Assembly (NCBI RefSeq): GCF_001552595.1
Contig: NZ_BCRM01000007.1
Location: 1 to 64,000, forward strand
Direction: 5' to 3'
From: Rhodococcus erythropolis NBRC 15567
GTDB lineage: Bacteria > Actinomycetota > Actinomycetes > Mycobacteriales > Mycobacteriaceae
DNA length: 64,000 nucleotides
A model generated the notes under the pieces. It was given only the letters and a program-made list of their open reading frames with translations. It ran no database searches and was not told the DNA's origin. Shown in pieces: positions 24,494 to 33,080 of this stretch; position 1 is the first letter of the stretch, and each line of letters begins with the position of its first letter. The position numbers were made by a program, and so were the translations under genes.

Positions 24494-25474
24494 TCAGGAG
24501 CCGAAGAATCCCAGGTCGACCGAGCCGACGAAGCCGGGAGCTTCCTTGGCCAGCGGCTTACCGTCCAGATCGGCAGGCAATGCAACGCCCAGGCTTTGGA
24601 GGATGGTCGGTGTGATGTCGGCGATCGTGTACGCGTCGGTGGTCTTGCCGGCCGCGTATCCCGCACCGCGTGCAATGACGAATGTCGTTGCTTCCGCCGG
24701 CGTCTGGCCACCGTGCCCTCCAGCAGGCTTGTGGCCGTGATCCGCAGTGACCAGAACCGTCCACTTCTCACCGGTCTTCGCGGCGCGTTGATCAACGGCA
24801 TCGACAATCTTGCCCACCTGAGCGTCGACCGAGGCAATGGACTCTTCGTACGCAGCGCCGTTGGTGCCGCCGCTGTGCCCCGCGCCGTCCACCTGATCGA
24901 GTTGGGTGAAGATCAGGTCAGGTCCCTTGTCGGTGATGTCGCGGGCGACGGCGTCAGCGGTCGCAGCATCGGTGGCCGCTCCGGAACCTGCATCGGCAGT
25001 GGTGACGACAACGTCGGCTTTCGGCGTGCCGCTGGATGCGATGTTGTCGATGCCTCCCCAGGTGGAGATCGACTCGGTGAGCAGAGAGGGCTGTGCTGTT
25101 TCCAACCGTGTGAACACGCTCGGGTAGAGGTCGAAGCGGGCGCCTGCGTACGTGTTGTCCTTGACACCGTGCTTGGTGTCCCAGACTCCGGTCAGGATGG
25201 TCGACCACGACGGTCCGGAGATGGTGGTGTGGCCGAGGATGGAAGATTCTCCGCTGGTTCCTTCGGCGATCAGCTTCTGGAGACGGGGAGCGTCGGCGGT
25301 CTTGATGTGGCTGAGCATGGTGCCGTCGAGGCCGATGACAACTGTCTTCTCGGCGGCCGACGGATTGAGGTCGGACGATCCGGGAATTGCTGCAGCAGTT
25401 GCAGTTCCGGCAGCAACAGCGCCGGCGAGGAGGAGTGTGATAGCGGCTGAGGTGCGTGCGATTTTCTTGGTCAC
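24494..25474 (-). CDS. Secreted type I phosphodiesterase/alkaline-phosphatase-superfamily protein
   Basis: Exported metal-dependent phosphohydrolase of 326 residues. An N-terminal signal peptide (MTKKIARTSAAITLLLAGA, cleavage near TATAAA) precedes the core. D50 in VIGLDGTM is the first metal ligand. The segment GHTTISGPSWSTILTG followed by KHGVKDN holds the nucleophile region of nucleotide pyrophosphatase/phosphodiesterases. The late metal motif is TADHGHKP. Probably releases phosphate from nucleotides or phosphodiesters outside the cell. Two copies of a GntR/HutC-like operator lie upstream (25490-25505 and 25554-25569), so it is likely induced by a phosphate, phosphonate or aminosugar signal. 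Its 3' end faces the ssrA terminator. Confidence 0.87.
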   Translation of the reverse strand: MTKKIARTSAAITLLLAGAVAAGTATAAAIPGSSDLNPSAAEKTVVIGLDGTMLSHIKTADAPRLQKLIAEGTSGESSILGHTTISGPSWSTILTGVWDTKHGVKDNTYAGARFDLYPSVFTRLETAQPSLLTESISTWGGIDNIASSGTPKADVVVTTADAGSGAATDAATADAVARDITDKGPDLIFTQLDQVDGAGHSGGTNGAAYEESIASVDAQVGKIVDAVDQRAAKTGEKWTVLVTADHGHKPAGGHGGQTPAEATTFVIARGAGYAAGKTTDAYTIADITPTILQSLGVALPADLDGKPLAKEAPGFVGSVDLGFFGS

Positions 25475-25489
25475 GCTAAAGATATTGCG

Positions 25490-25505
25490 ATAGGACTAGA
25501 CCAAT
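25490..25505. promoter_or_regulatory. GntR/HutC-like operator, copy 1
   Basis: ATAGGACTAGACCAAT, 16 bp upstream of the phosphodiesterase start codon. It shares 15 of 16 bases with copy 2. The core GGACTAGACC differs at one position from the GGTCTAGACC core of DasR-type sites. Confidence 0.6.
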
Positions 25506-25553
25506 TGCACTACCTGAATGCGAGGGTTGTCCGATTGTTCACGACGGATTCAG

Positions 25554-25569
25554 ATTGGACTAGACCAAT
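25554..25569. promoter_or_regulatory. GntR/HutC-like operator, copy 2
   Basis: ATTGGACTAGACCAAT is palindromic at seven of eight base pairs and lies 64 bp upstream of copy 1. TGGACTAGACCA matches the DasR-type core TGGTCTAGACCA at 11 of 12 positions and the mycobacterial PhnF site TGGTATAGACCA at 10 of 12. Both comparisons are from memory of those consensus sequences. Confidence 0.6.
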
Positions 25570-25575
25570 GTTTGC

Positions 25576-26859
25576 TCACGCGGCCCAGCCGTCAAGGATG
25601 ACGCTGACCGCGTGATCGAGGTGGAGGGGCTCTCCGCTCCACGCCGGTACGATCGCGTCGTCGGGTACGTCTCCGCGCAATAGGTCATCGGCGAACCCCT
25701 CTGTTGGCGGTGCTGGGTCGATGACGTCTCCATTGGCGTACTGGAACTCGAACTTCTGCTCGCCGAGTGCAGAGATCGTGAACTTGCCGTCGTGCAGCGC
25801 GCGGTGGCAGGTACCGCAAAGCATGATCAAATTGTCCAAGTCCGTATTGCCGCCGCGTCCCCAGAATTTCACGTGATGTGCGTGCAGGAAGCGGGTCCGT
25901 CCGCATCCTGGTGTGCGGCAGCATCCGTCGCGGTAGTTCAATGCCAACATTTGTTTAGCGCTGACGACGCGAGTCCGCCGACCTAGATTCAGAACGCATC
26001 CTTCCTTGGTCGTTCCCAGTCGAAGCTTGGCGTTGCAGAGCACTTCCTCAGCGGCATTTTGAGGCAATGCGGGTCCGCTCGGCACTCGGACGGTGTTCGC
26101 TTCGTGGAAGAACACAACTTCGTTCGCGGCGGCCTTGGGCGTGCGGTCCGTGACTGCGGCGGTGGCGAGCTCTGCCATCGCGACGAGACCTGGCCCGATA
26201 TTTCCGACCGGGTTCTTTGCGGCCTTCTCGTCGACGGGGCGGATGGCGGCGATTCGGGTGCGTTCACGTTCCGCCACAGCTAACGCTGCGAGGATTCGGG
26301 CGCCGTCCTGCGCAGGCAGGCGTCCTTTGATGACAAATTCGCCCGTATCCGGGTCCCAATGCCAGCGGACCTGAAGATGTTCGACCGCTTTGGTTTTGCC
26401 GGATTCGTTGTCGGTTGCTTTACGCAGACCTGCGGCGAGACGATCGATCTGGGCTGCGGGCGCCTCACATCCGAACCGAACCATCTGCTTTTCGTTGGAG
26501 GGCGTGGTGACCCGGGTGAGGGCGCGAACCTTCGAGTAGGACAGGCGGCCTTGCTCGAAGGCCTTCCGCATCTCGGGCAAAGGTCGGAGCGCTTTGGCGA
26601 CGCGAACGTATTCACGGCCGGTGTGCAGGCTCATTCCGCACTTCCACGACAACCAGTGGGCGCACGAGTGAAGTCCCGGACCGGTCCATCCGCGGTCTTC
26701 GTCGAATTTCGACAGGAGGGTAAGGAATCGAGCCGTGGCCGCGGCGATCTGGCCGGCGAGGGCGCAGATTTCCGAGCCGAGCTGATCCACGTCGTCTCGG
26801 GCGGAACCCTGCGTTTCTTCATCGATCAGTGGTGCGTTCTCGATTAATGCTGCGTTCAT
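25576..26859 (-). CDS. DUF222 / HNH-endonuclease signature protein (13E12-repeat family)
   Basis: A 427-residue protein of a family present in many copies in actinobacterial genomes. The N-terminal DUF222 domain (about residues 35-290, GPGLHSCAHWLSWKCGMS, LRPLPEMRKAFEQG) is helical. The C-terminal HNH zinc domain (about 310-365) shows CRTPGCG, LHAHHVKFWGRGG, and NLIMLCGTCHRALHDG, so the histidine, asparagine and cysteine positions are complete. Its biological role is unknown, although members have been linked to mobile DNA and damage responses. The start ATG at 26859 is in a short AT-rich upstream region. It is not flanked here by transposase or repeats. Confidence 0.88.
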   Translation of the reverse strand: MNAALIENAPLIDEETQGSARDDVDQLGSEICALAGQIAAATARFLTLLSKFDEDRGWTGPGLHSCAHWLSWKCGMSLHTGREYVRVAKALRPLPEMRKAFEQGRLSYSKVRALTRVTTPSNEKQMVRFGCEAPAAQIDRLAAGLRKATDNESGKTKAVEHLQVRWHWDPDTGEFVIKGRLPAQDGARILAALAVAERERTRIAAIRPVDEKAAKNPVGNIGPGLVAMAELATAAVTDRTPKAAANEVVFFHEANTVRVPSGPALPQNAAEEVLCNAKLRLGTTKEGCVLNLGRRTRVVSAKQMLALNYRDGCCRTPGCGRTRFLHAHHVKFWGRGGNTDLDNLIMLCGTCHRALHDGKFTISALGEQKFEFQYANGDVIDPAPPTEGFADDLLRGDVPDDAIVPAWSGEPLHLDHAVSVILDGWAA

Positions 26860-26968
26860 GGTTGCCCCCCCGGCTCGCGTCCGACATCATTTCGAATGTA
26901 CGTTCGATGATAGATGTGGGTGCCGACACCTTCACGGATACGGGGTGAAAGCGTCCCCGCGGGGACGT

Positions 26969-27784
26969 CTAACTGCTTCCGATCGAGTACTCGGCGTAGG
27001 TGCCGACATCCTTGAAGCCGAGGTTTCGATAGAGCTGTGCGCCGTCGCTGGACGCCTGAAGTACTGCTGTTCGGGCACCTCGCTCGCGGGCGATGTCGAG
27101 TGCGGCAAGGGTGACCGCCGAGCCGAATCCGCGTCGGCGAGCCGTTTCGAGTGTGACGACGCCATACAGTCCGGCGACGCCGGCGGCAAAGTGGACCTCG
27201 GCTCCGGCGACAGGCTGGGAGTTCGCGTACCCCACGACAAACGAACTCCGCGAACGCTCATCGAGGGCGGCATCAGCGGTGTCTTCGAAGAATCCAATTA
27301 CTGCGGCTGAGGGCGGCGACCAGTTGGCGGCCATCACGGCGGCATAGTCGGCGAGCTGGGTACGAGTAGTCACCCGATGAACGGAGAGTTCTGGGACAGG
27401 CGTCGGATGAGGGACGACGTCAAGGTCCGCCGTCATCGCTCGTTCTTCCTCGGAGCGCACGCAGCCGAGGGCGGACAGGCGAGCCCCGAGGTCAGAGGGA
27501 TTGTCGCGGGGTCCGGTCCACCAGGAGAACGGACGTCCGGTTGCTCGAATCGAGGCGAGGATGTCGATCAGTCGCCGATCTTCGGGCCCGTCGGCAGGTA
27601 CGGCGAAGCGAGCACCAGCGATGATGTTGAAAGTGTCGTCGGCGAGGCCGCTGTCTGCGACGACAACATCCGCAGTGACCGTGACCGATGCAGTCGGCAA
27701 GTGTTCATGCAGGTGGCAGGCATGGGAAAACAAGTTGGCGTCCATGGCGTCGAGGACGTCACCGACGAGTGCTTCACGATTCAC
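26969..27784 (-). CDS. GNAT-family N-acetyltransferase
   Basis: Acetyl-CoA-dependent acetyltransferase, about 271 residues. The C-terminal half carries the GNAT core: strand AGAEVHFAAGVAGLYGVVT, the acetyl-CoA pyrophosphate motif RRRGFGSAVTLAAL and GAQLYRNLGFKDVGTYAEY. The N-terminal half (about residues 1-120) is a degenerate second GNAT-like domain. An in-frame ATG at 27835 would leave only 2 bp to the divergent hydrolase start. The GTG at 27784 gives the usual family N-terminus (NREALVGDVLDAMDANL) and leaves room for promoters, so it is preferred without a clear ribosome site. Substrate unknown. Confidence 0.78.
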   Translation of the reverse strand: MNREALVGDVLDAMDANLFSHACHLHEHLPTASVTVTADVVVADSGLADDTFNIIAGARFAVPADGPEDRRLIDILASIRATGRPFSWWTGPRDNPSDLGARLSALGCVRSEEERAMTADLDVVPHPTPVPELSVHRVTTRTQLADYAAVMAANWSPPSAAVIGFFEDTADAALDERSRSSFVVGYANSQPVAGAEVHFAAGVAGLYGVVTLETARRRGFGSAVTLAALDIARERGARTAVLQASSDGAQLYRNLGFKDVGTYAEYSIGSS

Positions 27785-27837
27785 AAAAGAAATTCTACGA
27801 ACCCCATCCAAATGGTTTTCGGCTCCGAATGCCATGC

Positions 27838-28470
27838 ATGACGCCCAACCGACGGCAACCGCAGGACGGTGACCAGTACCTGGTGGTGCTCGTGCTGCCT
27901 GGAGGAAAGGTCTCGAGCCATCGCCCGGCTCGCGCCTGGCATCAGTCCAACCTTCGGATGCGCCCGTTCACCGCTCAGCTTCGCCGCTCCGGTGTGAGAG
28001 CGGTGCAGGCTCGCTATCGGGTTCGTGGTTGGAACGGTGCCGAGCGCAGTCCGGTCGCCGACGCTCGAGCCGCACTCGACGCGATAACGAAACGTAATGC
28101 ACAAGCTCGGGTGATTTTGCTGGGCCACTCGATGGGCGGACGGGTCGCCGCCGAACTGTGTGGCGATCCGGCGGTGGTCGGTGTGGTTGCGCTGGCGCCG
28201 TGGTGGCCCGATGGAACGTCGGTGAATCTGCGTTCGGACACACCACTGGTTGTGCTCCACGGCACGGCCGACTCGTGGACCGACTCGGCAGCGTCTCGTC
28301 GGAAAGTTGACGAACTGCAGAAGTCGGGTAAGAGCGCTGAATGGATCGGCATCGGCGGCGCAGGCCACTTCATGCTCCGTCGGGCGGCGACCTGGCATCG
28401 CCTCGTCGCGGATGCAATCGCAGGAATGAGTCGCGGGGTAGCCGCAACAAAGATGGGAGAACGACGATGA
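27838..28470 (+). CDS. Alpha/beta-fold hydrolase
   Basis: Serine hydrolase of 210 residues. The nucleophile elbow is GHSMGG (about residue 99); the acid is probably in LHGTADSWTD and the base histidine in GGAGHFMLRR near the C-terminus. The N-terminal YLVVLVLPGGKVSSH supplies the oxyanion-hole strand. It is the first gene of a six-gene rightward run in which every junction is an ATGA or GTGA overlap (28467, 29744, 30478, 31764, 33077). It could release or transfer an acyl group for the lipid-modifying enzymes that follow, but its substrate is not known. Confidence 0.83.
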   Translation: MTPNRRQPQDGDQYLVVLVLPGGKVSSHRPARAWHQSNLRMRPFTAQLRRSGVRAVQARYRVRGWNGAERSPVADARAALDAITKRNAQARVILLGHSMGGRVAAELCGDPAVVGVVALAPWWPDGTSVNLRSDTPLVVLHGTADSWTDSAASRRKVDELQKSGKSAEWIGIGGAGHFMLRRAATWHRLVADAIAGMSRGVAATKMGERR

Positions 28471-29747
28471 GTTCCGACAAGCGCAAGGTGGCCGTCGTCG
28501 GTAGTGGTGTCGCAGGTCTGACAGCGGCGTGGGTGCTCAGTAAGGACAGTGACGTCACCCTCTACGAAGCGGATTCACGGCTCGGCGGGCACGCGGACAC
28601 CCATTCGGTCACCGACCCGGAAGGGCGAAGCCTCGCCATCGACACGGGGTTCATCGTTCACAACGATCGCACCTATCCGACATTGTTGCGATTGTTCGCA
28701 GAACTCGATGTGCCTACGCAGGAATCCGACATGAGTATGTCGGTCAGGTGTGGGGGTTGCGGTCTCGAGTACTCGGGGGGCCAAGGGTTGCGCGGCGTTC
28801 TCCCGACGCCGGGGCTCCTTGTCAACGGCAGCTTTCTGTCCATGTTGATGGAGGTCAAGCGCTTCCATCGCCGTGCCCGCGCCCTGCTCGACAACACGGA
28901 TCCGTCGGCACCCGACCAGACACTGGGAGTGTTTCTGCGCAGCGGCCGGTTCTCCGACTACTTCACCGCTCACTTCATGACTCCGCTCGTGTCGGCAGTC
29001 TGGTCGTGTGATCCCGGCTCGGCGCTGAAGTATCCCGCGCGGTACCTGTTCTCGTTCCTCGATCACCACGGAATGCTGAGCGTCACTGGATCGCCGACCT
29101 GGCGAACAGTCACCGGTGGATCGGGCGAATACGTTCGTCTCGTCGCCAAAAGTATCGGGGATATCCGCCTGAACACGCCAGTTCGCGCCGTCCACCGGTT
29201 TGACGATCGCGTCGACATTCGTGACGGCGACGACCAGATCCAGACCTTCGACGCAGTTGTGGTCGCAACGCATCCGCAGCAAGCACTGAAGATTTTGGCG
29301 GATCCGACGCCTGCCGAATCCCAGGTCCTCGGCGCAATGCCGTACTCCGTCAACCACACCCAACTTCACACGGACGAAAATGTGCTGCCCGGCAACACCA
29401 ATGCGCGCGCGTCGTGGAACTACTACATCCCTGAATGCAACGCGAAGCCAGATCACGTTCTGGTCAGCTACGACATGACGAGGTTGCAGCGGCTGCCGGA
29501 GACCGGTCGGCGCTACCTGGTGACGTTGGGGGGAGACGAAATGGTGTCCCCGGACTCGGTGATCGATCAGATGACCTACGAGCATCCGCAGTACACACCC
29601 ACCTCCGTCGCCGCTCAAGCGCGGCTTCCCGAGTTGGACTCGGACGTGCTCGCGTTTGCCGGTGCGTACCACGGATGGGGCTTCCACGAGGACGGTGCAC
29701 TGTCTGGCCTGCGTGCCGCCGAACGCGTCGGAGGTCGGTGGCCGTGA
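28467..29747 (+). CDS. FAD-dependent amine-oxidase-like oxidoreductase (COG2907)
   Basis: Flavoprotein of 426 residues with N-terminal FAD motif VAVVGSGVAGLTAAW and the following E-R-GG signature LYEADSRLGGHADTH. FAD/NAD amine-oxidase fold continues with DTGFIVHNDRTYPTLLRLF, and the C-terminus AYHGWGFHEDGALSG is characteristic of COG2907. The longer open frame starts at 28341, but the ATG at 28467 has a ribosome site (GGGAGA) and overlaps the hydrolase stop. In several bacteria COG2907 is linked to DUF1365 and cyclopropane-synthase genes. In Rhodobacter sphaeroides, related genes belong to the singlet-oxygen response. It probably oxidises or reduces an unsaturated acyl chain or isoprenoid. 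Confidence 0.85.
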   Translation: MSSDKRKVAVVGSGVAGLTAAWVLSKDSDVTLYEADSRLGGHADTHSVTDPEGRSLAIDTGFIVHNDRTYPTLLRLFAELDVPTQESDMSMSVRCGGCGLEYSGGQGLRGVLPTPGLLVNGSFLSMLMEVKRFHRRARALLDNTDPSAPDQTLGVFLRSGRFSDYFTAHFMTPLVSAVWSCDPGSALKYPARYLFSFLDHHGMLSVTGSPTWRTVTGGSGEYVRLVAKSIGDIRLNTPVRAVHRFDDRVDIRDGDDQIQTFDAVVVATHPQQALKILADPTPAESQVLGAMPYSVNHTQLHTDENVLPGNTNARASWNYYIPECNAKPDHVLVSYDMTRLQRLPETGRRYLVTLGGDEMVSPDSVIDQMTYEHPQYTPTSVAAQARLPELDSDVLAFAGAYHGWGFHEDGALSGLRAAERVGGRWP

Positions 29748-30481
29748 CTGCACCCATCACGCCGTCCATCGTTCATACGAGCATCCGGCACGTACGAACG
29801 GAGCCGTTGCACAACGAGTTCGAGTACCGAAGCTACAGCTGGCTCGTCGACGTCGACGATCTGCCCGAGCTCCCGAAGGCTTTGCGACCCTTGGCGAAGT
29901 TCGACGCCGGAGATCACCTCGGCGACCCCACCCGATCGATTCGTGCCAACGTCGAGTCTTTTCTGGCAACTAACGGATTGGAGTTCGCCGGCGGCCGCAT
30001 CCTCATGCTTGCGAACGCACGTGTTCTCGGGCATGTGTTCAACCCACTGAGTGTGTTCTGGTGTCTGAACGACGACGGCAGTCAGCGGTGCCTCGTTGCC
30101 GAGGTTCACAACACCTACGGCGAGCGGCATTGCTACCTGCTCGAAACCGACGAACGCGGCGGGGCTCGCACGTCCAAAGAGTTCTACGTGTCTCCATTCA
30201 ACGATCTGGACGGCGAGTACCGGATGCGACTTCCGCTACCCGACACCGCGCTCGCGCTCTCGATAGTTCTGGCCCGTGACGGCAAGGCGCCATTCGTAGC
30301 CACGGTGTCCGGTCGTTGTGTGCCGGCGACGACGCGCGAGATCGTCCGCAGTGCGCTCTCCATCCCGCTGGCTCCGCTGCGAGTCGCCGCGCAGATCAGA
30401 TTTCAAGGAATCCGGCTGTGGGCCAGGCGCTTACCCATCGTTCCCCGACCGCAACATCACCCGCAGGAGGCAGTGCAATGA
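29744..30481 (+). CDS. DUF1365 family protein (COG3496)
   Basis: A 245-residue protein of unknown biochemical function. It starts at the GTG overlapping the upstream stop (GTGA); the long open frame before it is not translated as this protein. Family hallmarks are the N-terminal IRHVRTEPLHNEFEYRSY, NPLSVFWCLNDDG, EVHNTYGERHCYLL and the KEFYVSPFNDLDGEYRMRL segment. There is no signal peptide. The family is nearly always found with COG2907 oxidoreductases and cyclopropane-fatty-acid synthase homologues, as here. It is thought to assist modification of membrane acyl chains. A substrate-binding or accessory role is an inference. Confidence 0.85.
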   Translation: MTAPITPSIVHTSIRHVRTEPLHNEFEYRSYSWLVDVDDLPELPKALRPLAKFDAGDHLGDPTRSIRANVESFLATNGLEFAGGRILMLANARVLGHVFNPLSVFWCLNDDGSQRCLVAEVHNTYGERHCYLLETDERGGARTSKEFYVSPFNDLDGEYRMRLPLPDTALALSIVLARDGKAPFVATVSGRCVPATTREIVRSALSIPLAPLRVAAQIRFQGIRLWARRLPIVPRPQHHPQEAVQ

Positions 30482-31767
30482 CCACGACCACTCTCGGCAC
30501 CGAACCTTCCGCTCACACGATCGAATCCGAGCGGTGGCCGGGCGTTGCCACGGTGCCCAGCGGTTTCAAAGTGAGGGTTGCGTCGCCGGTTGCCCGCGCT
30601 CTGTTCCACAAGGCGGTCGCGCGCTTGCCGCTGCGCGTTCAGATGCCCAACGGTGAGTTCTCCGGTGGAGGTAGTCCGGATTCGCCGTTGATGGTCATCC
30701 ACCGTCCAGACGACTTCGCTGCTCGTGTGGGCGACAGTGGGTTGATCGGATTCGGCGAGTCGTACATGGCGGGCGATTGGGAAGCCTCCGACCTCACCGC
30801 GGTCCTGGAAGTCTTCGCCTCCCGGGTGGCGACGCTGATTCCCGACTTCCTGCAGCGGCTACGAGGCCTCTACATTCCGAAGCAGCCTCGCAGTGAGCGG
30901 AATTCGACGCAGAACACGCGCTCGAACATCTCCCGGCACTACGACCTCTCGAACGAGATGTTCGAACTGTTCCTCGACGACACCATGACGTATTCCAGTG
31001 CTCTCTTCGAGGATCTGTCGGTGGGAGCTGCCCCGTCGTGGGACGCGTTCGCAGCGGCTCAGCATCGGAAGATCGATCGCCTGCTGGACGGTGCGGGTGT
31101 CGGTCCCGGTTCGCGAGTGCTCGAAATCGGCACAGGCTGGGGAGAATTGGCGATCCGAGCAGCCGAGCGCGGAGCAACGGTGCGCTCAGTGACACTGTCG
31201 GTCGAACAGCAGGAATTGGCGGCGAAGCGGATAAGCGCTGCGGGACTGGCAGATCGCGTTCAGGTCGACCTTCTCGACTATCGGCAAGTACAGGGGGAGT
31301 ACGACGCCGTCGTGTCGGTCGAGATGATCGAGGCTGTCGGCCACCAGTACTGGGGAAGCTACTTCCAGACGATCGACGCCCTGCTGGCGCCGGGTGGGCG
31401 CGCGGCGATCCAAGCCATCACGATGCCGCACGATCGGATGCTCGCGACCCGCAACACCTACACCTGGGTGCACAAGTACATCTTCCCCGGCGGATTTCTC
31501 CCGTCGGTGCGGGCGATAGAGGACGTCACCGAACGCATGACAACCCTTCGGGTGCGTGAGCGGATGTCGATGGGCGATCACTACGCGCAGACGTTGCGGC
31601 TGTGGGACGAGCGTTTCAGTGCTCGCGCCGACGAAGCGTCCGCGCTCGGGTTCGACGCAGTGTTCGCGCGCATGTGGCATTTCTATCTCTGCTACTCCGA
31701 GGCGGGGTTTCGCTCGGGGTATCTCGACGTCCAGCAAATTGTTCTCGATCGGAGGAACCAGCGATGA
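30478..31767 (+). CDS. Cyclopropane-fatty-acyl-phospholipid synthase-type methyltransferase 1
   Basis: SAM-dependent lipid methyltransferase of 429 residues. An N-terminal domain (about residues 30-130, FGESYMAGDW) binds the membrane or lipid. The Rossmann core has SAM motif VLEIGTGWGELAIRAAERG and the catalytic-site sequences SRHYDLSNEMFELFLDD, VSVEMIEAVGHQYWGSYF and YIFPGGFLPS. It transfers a methyl(ene) group to the double bond of an unsaturated acyl chain. It most resembles the UfaA1/Cfa branch next to DUF1365 in mycobacteria. It overlaps both neighbours by four bases. A second, different homologue follows at once, so the two are probably successive or alternative methylation steps. Confidence 0.9.
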   Translation: MTTTTLGTEPSAHTIESERWPGVATVPSGFKVRVASPVARALFHKAVARLPLRVQMPNGEFSGGGSPDSPLMVIHRPDDFAARVGDSGLIGFGESYMAGDWEASDLTAVLEVFASRVATLIPDFLQRLRGLYIPKQPRSERNSTQNTRSNISRHYDLSNEMFELFLDDTMTYSSALFEDLSVGAAPSWDAFAAAQHRKIDRLLDGAGVGPGSRVLEIGTGWGELAIRAAERGATVRSVTLSVEQQELAAKRISAAGLADRVQVDLLDYRQVQGEYDAVVSVEMIEAVGHQYWGSYFQTIDALLAPGGRAAIQAITMPHDRMLATRNTYTWVHKYIFPGGFLPSVRAIEDVTERMTTLRVRERMSMGDHYAQTLRLWDERFSARADEASALGFDAVFARMWHFYLCYSEAGFRSGYLDVQQIVLDRRNQR

Positions 31768-33080
31768 CCGCCACGATGGATCGGACGGCACAAGGTGCCG
31801 GCGTTGCGGGCCGTCTCTCGGACATCCTCAGGCCACTTGTCGGCGGCGAACTTCCGGTGAGATTGACTGCTTGGGACGGCAGCACAGCAGGTCCGGAAGA
31901 TGCTCCGAAAGTGACGCTCTACAGCCCGAATGTGCTGCGACGCTTGCTCTGGAATCCCGGCGAGTTGGGAGCGGCGCAGGCATATGTTCTCGGTGAACTC
32001 GACGTCGAAGGCGATCTCGGTGATGCGCTCACACACGTGTGGAAGGTCTCTGCCGAGCGGGGGCTCGGGTCGATCACCCCGACCCCGTCTCTCGTCCTGG
32101 CCGCGGTCAAGGCTGCGCGATCCTTCGGTGCTTTCGGGAGACCTTTGGCTCCACCGTCGTCGCAGGCTCAGGTGAAGGGCCGCTTGCACAGTCTCGCCCG
32201 CGACCGCGAGGCGATCGGGCACCACTACGATTTGTCGAACGATTTCTACCAACTGATCCTCGATGAGAACATGGCGTACTCCTCGGGCTATTGGACTTCC
32301 GACGCGCCGGAATACACGCTCGAAGACTCACAGACAGACAAGCTGGATCTGGTGTGCCGCAAGGTCGGTCTCGATCGGGCGCGAGGCCTGCGGTTTCTCG
32401 ATGTCGGCTGTGGTTGGGGCTCGCTGAGCCTGCATGCAGCGCGTGAGTACGGCGCTCGGGTTGTCGGCATCACGATCTCGGCGGAGCAGAAAGCTTTTGT
32501 CGACGCGAAGATCCGCGAACTCGGTTTGGAAGACTGGGTCGAGATCCGGCTCCAAGATTATCGTGAGATTCCGGACGGGCCCTTCGATGCGGTCGCGTCG
32601 ATCGAGATGGGTGAGCACGTCGGTGAGGACAACTATCCGACATACGTGAAAGCGCTCCACGACAACGTTATTGCCGGCGGCCGTGTGCTGATTCAGCAGA
32701 TGTCACGCACCGGTGCGCACCCCGGGGGAGGTCCGTTCATCGAGTCGTTCATCGCGCCGGACATGTACATGCGGCCGGTCGGTCGCACTGTTGCGATGAT
32801 CGAGGAAGGTGGACTCGAAGTCCGGGACGTGCACGCCCTGCGTGACCACTACGTGCGGACCGTCGACGCGTGGATCGAGACCTTCGAATCGAACTGGGAT
32901 CGCGTCGTGGATCTCGTGGGTGTCGAAGTCGCTCGGGTGTGGCGTCTCTACCTCGTCGGCGGAGGAATGGCATTTCGGGACGGCAGGATGGGCGTCGATC
33001 AGATTCTGTCGGTCCGGCCGCACGGTGATGGTCGATCCGATATGGAATCGGTCCGGCCGCAGTGGGTGTCGCGGCGATGA
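31764..33080 (+). CDS. Cyclopropane-fatty-acyl-phospholipid synthase-type methyltransferase 2
   Basis: A second SAM-dependent acyl-chain methyltransferase, 438 residues, with the same domain order. The N-terminal domain includes LGAAQAYVLGELDVEGDL. SAM motif is FLDVGCGWGSLSLHAAREYG. Active-site segments are GHHYDLSNDFYQLILDENM, ASIEMGEHVGEDNY and RTGAHPGGGPFIESFIAPDMY (read in parts). Identity to the first copy is limited to these motifs, so they are not a recent duplication. The start at 31764 overlaps the first copy by four bases with ribosome site GGAGGAA. Likely products: cyclopropane or 10-methyl branched acyl chains. Confidence 0.9.
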   Translation: MTATMDRTAQGAGVAGRLSDILRPLVGGELPVRLTAWDGSTAGPEDAPKVTLYSPNVLRRLLWNPGELGAAQAYVLGELDVEGDLGDALTHVWKVSAERGLGSITPTPSLVLAAVKAARSFGAFGRPLAPPSSQAQVKGRLHSLARDREAIGHHYDLSNDFYQLILDENMAYSSGYWTSDAPEYTLEDSQTDKLDLVCRKVGLDRARGLRFLDVGCGWGSLSLHAAREYGARVVGITISAEQKAFVDAKIRELGLEDWVEIRLQDYREIPDGPFDAVASIEMGEHVGEDNYPTYVKALHDNVIAGGRVLIQQMSRTGAHPGGGPFIESFIAPDMYMRPVGRTVAMIEEGGLEVRDVHALRDHYVRTVDAWIETFESNWDRVVDLVGVEVARVWRLYLVGGGMAFRDGRMGVDQILSVRPHGDGRSDMESVRPQWVSRR

